From: Acanthopleura granulata
Lineage: Eukaryota > Mollusca > Polyplacophora > Chitonida > Chitonidae
Reading direction: 5' to 3'
DNA length: 64,000 nt
NCBI GenBank assembly: GCA_016165875.1
Contig: JABBOT010000080.1
Span: 39,617,477 to 39,681,476 of the forward strand
The notes under the pieces were generated by a model that worked only from the letters and a program-made list of their open reading frames with translations, was not told the DNA's origin and searched no databases. Shown in pieces: positions 60,196 through 64,000 of this stretch (its first letter is position 1; the number at the start of each line of letters is the position of its first letter). The position numbers and the translations under genes were made by a program.

Positions 60196-60870
60196 CACAG
60201 CCAAGGATCTTGGCTGCGATCTTCTAATATGGGGTTAGGTGTAGCCTACAGCTGAGGAGCAGGTTAAAATTGTGGTATTTAAAAATACATACAAAAATCC
60301 GTGCAAAATGAACCAAGATATGCATGACCAAGTAAAACTGACATAAACTATGTTCACAAAGACATTCCCTGTTCTTCTGCCAAATTTTTCACATTCTGGA
60401 GCCTTTACGACCAGTAAATCCAAGATAATTCACATTAGAGACTTTAGCTCAAATGCAGTGTCGACAACTTGACATAATAAACCTCGTTGTTAATCCCCAC
60501 GCATGGGCATTCGTGATTGACCTTTATGCAAATTGATTGAAGGTGTAGACTGGATTAGTATGGATGGAAATTTCAAGATATGATCTCACAGAAAGGTCAA
60601 CCTGCCATGAGCATGAGTGCCTCGTTGACACAGATTTGAAAAGGATGACAGCATGTGCCAGTTGACCCTATTCTGTACTTTGGCTTACATTTCGGCTGAG
60701 AATGGTGAGATAATGTTAAGCAGCAACTTTGGCAAAATGTGCACAAATATTCTACTTCTGAAATTAAGGTGCTTTATGTGTATTTGGGAAGAATCTAATG
60801 CCTATGCAGTAGAATTTAATGAAGGGGTAGCACCTTACAAGCATTTCACCTGAATCGCATCCACATAGTC

Positions 60871-61138
60871 CAGGGGGGCGCTGTGGCTCAGTTGGTTAGC
60901 GCGCTAGCACGGCTTAATGATTTAAAAACCTTCCACCAATGTGTGGTTGTGAGTTCAAATCCACCTCATGCTGGCTTCCTCTATAACCCTATATGGGAAG
61001 GTCTGCCAGCAACCTGTGGACAGTCGTGGGTTTCCACTGTGCTCTGCTCGGTTTCCTCCCATCATAATGCTGGCCGCTGTTGTATAACTGAAATATTCTT
61101 GAGTATGGTGTAAAACACCAATGAAATAAATAAATATA
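60871..61138 (+). repeat. Full-length SINE, copy 2 of 42,940-43,205
   Basis: Head GGCGCTGTGGCTCAGTTGGT, intact B box GTGAGTTCAAATCC, tail AAATAAATAAATAT. Confidence 0.92.
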
Positions 61139-61360
61139 TATAGTCCTCAGGCTAAGGGTGGCCGGTGGTCCCCGCGTATCGCAAAATTGAGTTTAAGAGA
61201 AATTTTGTAGTCAGTTTGGATAAAATAAATGAGTTTTAGATACATTTTACATACATTAGTGATGAAAAATACTGAGTTTTCTAATTTGTTCAATTGAGTT
61301 CCTACAAAGACATAGTCTACAGAGAAACCCTGCATACTACATTTAGTAATCATATGTTGT

Positions 61361-61740
61361 GAAACCCGGCCTACTAGTAAATGAAAGCTTCTGTGGGTCA
61401 GGCTTGTTGCGTGGTTCGTCATGAGGCATGATTCGGTATCCAGTTTTCGTGTATATCTACTCACGCCCAAGTCAAGATTTTGACTTCAAATGGCAACGTG
61501 TAGCCAAGAAGAGAAACACATCTGAACCCCTACTTACCGACGCTGGCGGTGAAACCCGGCCTACTAGTAAATAAAAGCTTCTGTGGGTCAGGCTTGTTGC
61601 GTGGTTCGTCATGAGGCATGATTCGGTATCCAGTTTTCGTGTATAGCTACTCACGCCCAAGACAAGATTTTAACTTCAAAGTGCAACGTGTAGCCAAGAA
61701 GAGAAACACATTTGAAACCCTACTTACCGAAGCTGGCGGT
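61361..61740. repeat. 190-bp local tandem duplication at NAE1 copy-2 exon 1 donor
   Basis: GAAACCCGGCCTACTAGTAA begins at 61,361 and, with one change, at 61,551. Each unit ends in the last bases of exon 1 with a GTAAG donor (TACTTACCGA on plus). Copy 1 has a single unit at about 43,430-43,619. Confidence 0.95.
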
Positions 61741-61801
61741 CATACTTGTGTGACTTGTCGATAGCACTTTTCCCCTTTCCATGTGAAACAGTCGTTGCCA
61801 T
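61728..61801 (-). CDS. NAE1 copy 2, exon 1
   Basis: Same peptide as copy 1. The upstream in-frame extension is also open, with one fewer codon. Confidence 0.9.
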
Positions 61802-62022
61802 TTTCTCAAATAACACTCCTCGCTTGCTGTGATTGTGAAGAAATGTACAATATCTTCGGCTGTTCACTGGTACCTTTCCCAAACTTTGCGTTGATGTATT
61901 CAGTAGATGGTTTGACAGGTCAATGGTTAAACTCGTGACAGCGTCATTCTTGGCTAATGTCACCGATAGTGAACAGCGGCAGGCCTTGCGCATTCAGGGA
62001 GTAAAATCTGCGAATTTGTAAA
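61802..62022. promoter_or_regulatory. Bidirectional promoter region, copy 2
   Basis: 221 bp between the divergent ATGs, versus 224 in copy 1; a 3-nt deletion near 61,890 is the main difference. Likely functional for NUDT19 copy 2. Confidence 0.65.
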
Positions 62023-62796
62023 ATGGCAGCAGTGTTAAAACATTGGAGAGAAGCGGCTACTCTTATTTTAGTGTGTAGGTCCAAACGGGGCTCAGAAATC
62101 ACCTTATCAACGCCAACAACATCATCTGGCAAGCTGAAGAGAAACTTTGATTATCGCATTTTAATGTTAAAGAGAAGTGGTAAGAGTAAATTTATGCCAT
62201 CCAATTATGTTTTTCCTGGAGGTGTTGCTAGTGATTCGGATTTTTCAAGCGAATGGTGTGATTTATTTCAAGAGTCTGGCGTGGACTTGAGCAAATGGCC
62301 CAGGGCGTCGTCTTCCACTCTTCAGCCTTCGCATTTGTTGTCACCTATGCTGACCCGCCAACGTGATGCACAGTTTTCCACTGTCCCAGCAGATGTGGCC
62401 TTTCGGATATGTGCAATACGAGAGACCTTTGAAGAATCAGGAGTTTTGCTAGTGCGAAATGATGCATCTGCCAAACTCATGGAACCACTTTCCAAATTTT
62501 CACAGCAGTTGCCAATAAGTGCATCATTATGTGGTAAACTGGAAGAGGAAACCTTGTCAGAATGGCGAAGAGCTGTAGAGAAAGATCCAGCACAGTTTCT
62601 TAAACTTTGTAGGATGCACAACTTTCTGCCTGATATTTGGTCTCTTTATGACTGGTGCAACTGGTTGACTCCAGTGAATCAATTCAAGACAGGGAAAGAA
62701 GAGTGGAGAAGATTTGATACTGCATTTTTCCTCTCTGTTCTCGATGAAATGCCAGAATTTGTCAAGCATGATTCAGGAGAAACTGTTCATACACAG
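62023..62796 (+). CDS. NUDT19: NUDT19 copy 2, exon 1 (gene continues beyond the window)
   Basis: Intact 258-codon exon with the same start and donor as copy 1. The Nudix box is RETFEESG, all key residues kept. Changes relative to copy 1 include Thr to Asn before YVF, Ile to Val after EESG, a cluster at ASAKLMEPLSKFSQQ (copy 1 ASAELTEALSKFSRQ), and FKTGKEEWRRF (copy 1 FKTGKKQPRRF). Changes cluster in variable loops, as expected for a functional paralogue or allele. Exons 2 and 3 should lie about 0.7-1.5 kb past the right edge. Confidence 0.92.
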
Positions 62797-63542
62797 GTAC
62801 ATGTGTAGGCTTATATAGGTCTAAGGCCTGTAGCAGTAGTATCTGATTTGAATGAGATTGATCGAGGGCCTAGAAGCCTATTTACATAGATCTGACTGCC
62901 TAATGCACATGTCTGTGTGTGTTGACATGCATGTTCGTTGGCCAGGGCCATCATTGAAGATACTTCTGTTGCATGTAACCCGACCAACCCTCTAATATAG
63001 GGCACTATGCTGTGAAGTATTTATTGGGGTTAGATGGATTTTTTTTTTTATATTTTTCTCACCATGTTAAGTTTGGTAAAATCCTTATTTCATTTGCAAG
63101 AGTAAAAACAAAAAAAAAAAAAAAATACATAGTTTCCTACTGACTGTGATCCTTTTGCTTGTGATAGAGTTGTGTTACCTGCAACAAATGAAATTTAAGG
63201 ATGGCTGACTAAACATCATAACAATAATGTTGTGACAGCACAACCCGGTAATCTGGTTAATGTGTCTTTGTTTGGTTGCCTTACGGCAACTATGTCCTCA
63301 GTCGTCAAAGCTTAGTGTATTGTAAAACCATTGTAAAATCAAAAATCCATGAACAAATCAGCAGGTTGGGCCTGGAGACATAAATGTTTAAGGATAGATT
63401 CAATGTCCAGGTGTCCAGTGTTCTCATCACATGTTAGATAGACATGCCAGTAAAATTAAGTCTCTGCATAGCAGCATTAATTATAATACTTATATTTATA
63501 TGTGGATTTATGTGATTATTGTTTAAATAAATAAATGTTTTA

Positions 63543-63728
63543 ATGTTGCTGAAAAGAATATTCGTACATGGGAAGGTCTGTGAGCAACCTGCGGATGGTC
63601 ATGGGAAGGTCTGCCAGCAACCTGCGGATGGTGGTGGAAAGGTCTGCCAGCAACCTGCGGATGGTTGTGGGTTTCCCCCGGGCTCTGCCCGGTTTCCTCC
63701 TACCATAATGCTGGCCTTGGGATATAAG
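63543..63728 (+). repeat. SINE fragment with 33-bp amplification, copy 2 of 45,421-45,605
   Basis: Same three 33-bp blocks and same truncation, so the amplification predates the large duplication. Confidence 0.85.
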
Positions 63729-64000
63729 TGTACATACAACAAAGTTTTAGTCTGTTATATGCATGTAGAAAATGGTACCAGGGTAATCCACTTATGTGAC
63801 TGACCTAAGTTGTAAATTTTGTGCTAAGAACTTTCCTAAATTCCCTGGTATCATGGATGTGACATACAGACATGCATGCTGTATTGGTTGAAGACAAGTG
63901 GTGATCAGTGGACATATTAAGGCTGCACAAACAGTCCAGTGAAAGCTGTGGGATGCTTCATATTGTCACAGTGCAAGATTATGATATTACATGTAGATAC

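Larger units (their letters stand above)
55054..61801 (-). pseudogene. NAE1 partial copy, exons 1-6 only
   Basis: Exons 61801-61728, 57841-57738, 57312-57252, 56230-56200, 55533-55462 and 55133-55054 keep all lengths, phases and splice sites and encode about 140 N-terminal residues. Exons 7-18 cannot follow: downstream on this strand is the FG-GAP fragment and then NUDT19. Two replacements at conserved places (Arg to His after VDG in exon 3; Gly to Arg in SIGK in exon 4) suggest relaxed constraint. It would lack all later regions of the protein, so a normal NEDD8-E1 role is very unlikely. Confidence 0.88.
55022..64000. repeat. Segmental duplication, copy 2 (runs off the window)
   Basis: Head-to-tail repeat of 37,323-45,878. 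The junction at 55,021/55,022 joins FG-GAP upstream sequence to NAE1 intron 6, with only ACAG in common. Local differences include a 212-bp insertion near 59,273, a 190-bp tandem duplication at 61,361 and a 45-bp loss near 58,755. Confidence 0.97.

Noticed and set aside
25053..61138. tRNA-like sequences with GTGGCTCAGTTGGTTAGCGC
   Set aside because: They are the heads of SINEs followed by a shared body and tail, not tRNA genes: there is no complete cloverleaf with 3' acceptor stem.

Overview
This is eukaryotic nuclear DNA from an invertebrate animal, most likely a mollusc (perhaps a bivalve). It has long AT-rich introns with GT-AG splice signals and many copies of a tRNA-headed SINE ending in AAATAAATAAA. 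It also has mollusc-style tandem repeats and degraded transposons. The phylum is inferred from repeat style and is not proven. There is no prokaryotic-type operon, CRISPR array, rRNA or free-standing tRNA gene.

Layout. 1-11.8 kb is intergenic and holds an internally deleted Ty3/Gypsy retroelement (about 2.5-4.9 kb, minus strand). 11,875-43,680 (minus) is a complete NAE1 gene (APPBP1, regulatory subunit of the NEDD8-activating enzyme). I reconstructed 18 exons whose phases all join, giving 1,629 nt and 542 residues. A pogo-like DNA transposon with clear inverted termini sits in intron 9. Head to head with NAE1, 224 bp away, is NUDT19 (peroxisomal Nudix CoA hydrolase): three plus-strand exons at 43,905-47,361, 404 residues, ending in a PTS1-like AKL. 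About 52.5-54.0 kb (minus) holds the last three exons of an FG-GAP membrane protein, with an in-frame TGA.

From 55,022 to the right edge the sequence repeats 37,323-45,878 head to tail. The tandem unit is 17,699 bp. Copy 2 contains NAE1 exons 1-6 only, the shared promoter and NUDT19 exon 1; the rest runs off the window. The repeat therefore duplicates NUDT19 whole, leaves a 5' stump of NAE1 and a 3' stump of the FG-GAP gene, and puts those two stumps next to each other in the same orientation. A real tandem duplication and an unmerged second haplotype both fit.

The most unusual signal is that at least four tandem arrays contain, and appear to start from, the edge of a coding exon: the NAE1 exon 7 donor, the NAE1 exon 11 acceptor, the NUDT19 stop codon and the FG-GAP stop codon. 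Separately, one 33-bp piece of the SINE has been amplified in the same register at two unrelated loci.
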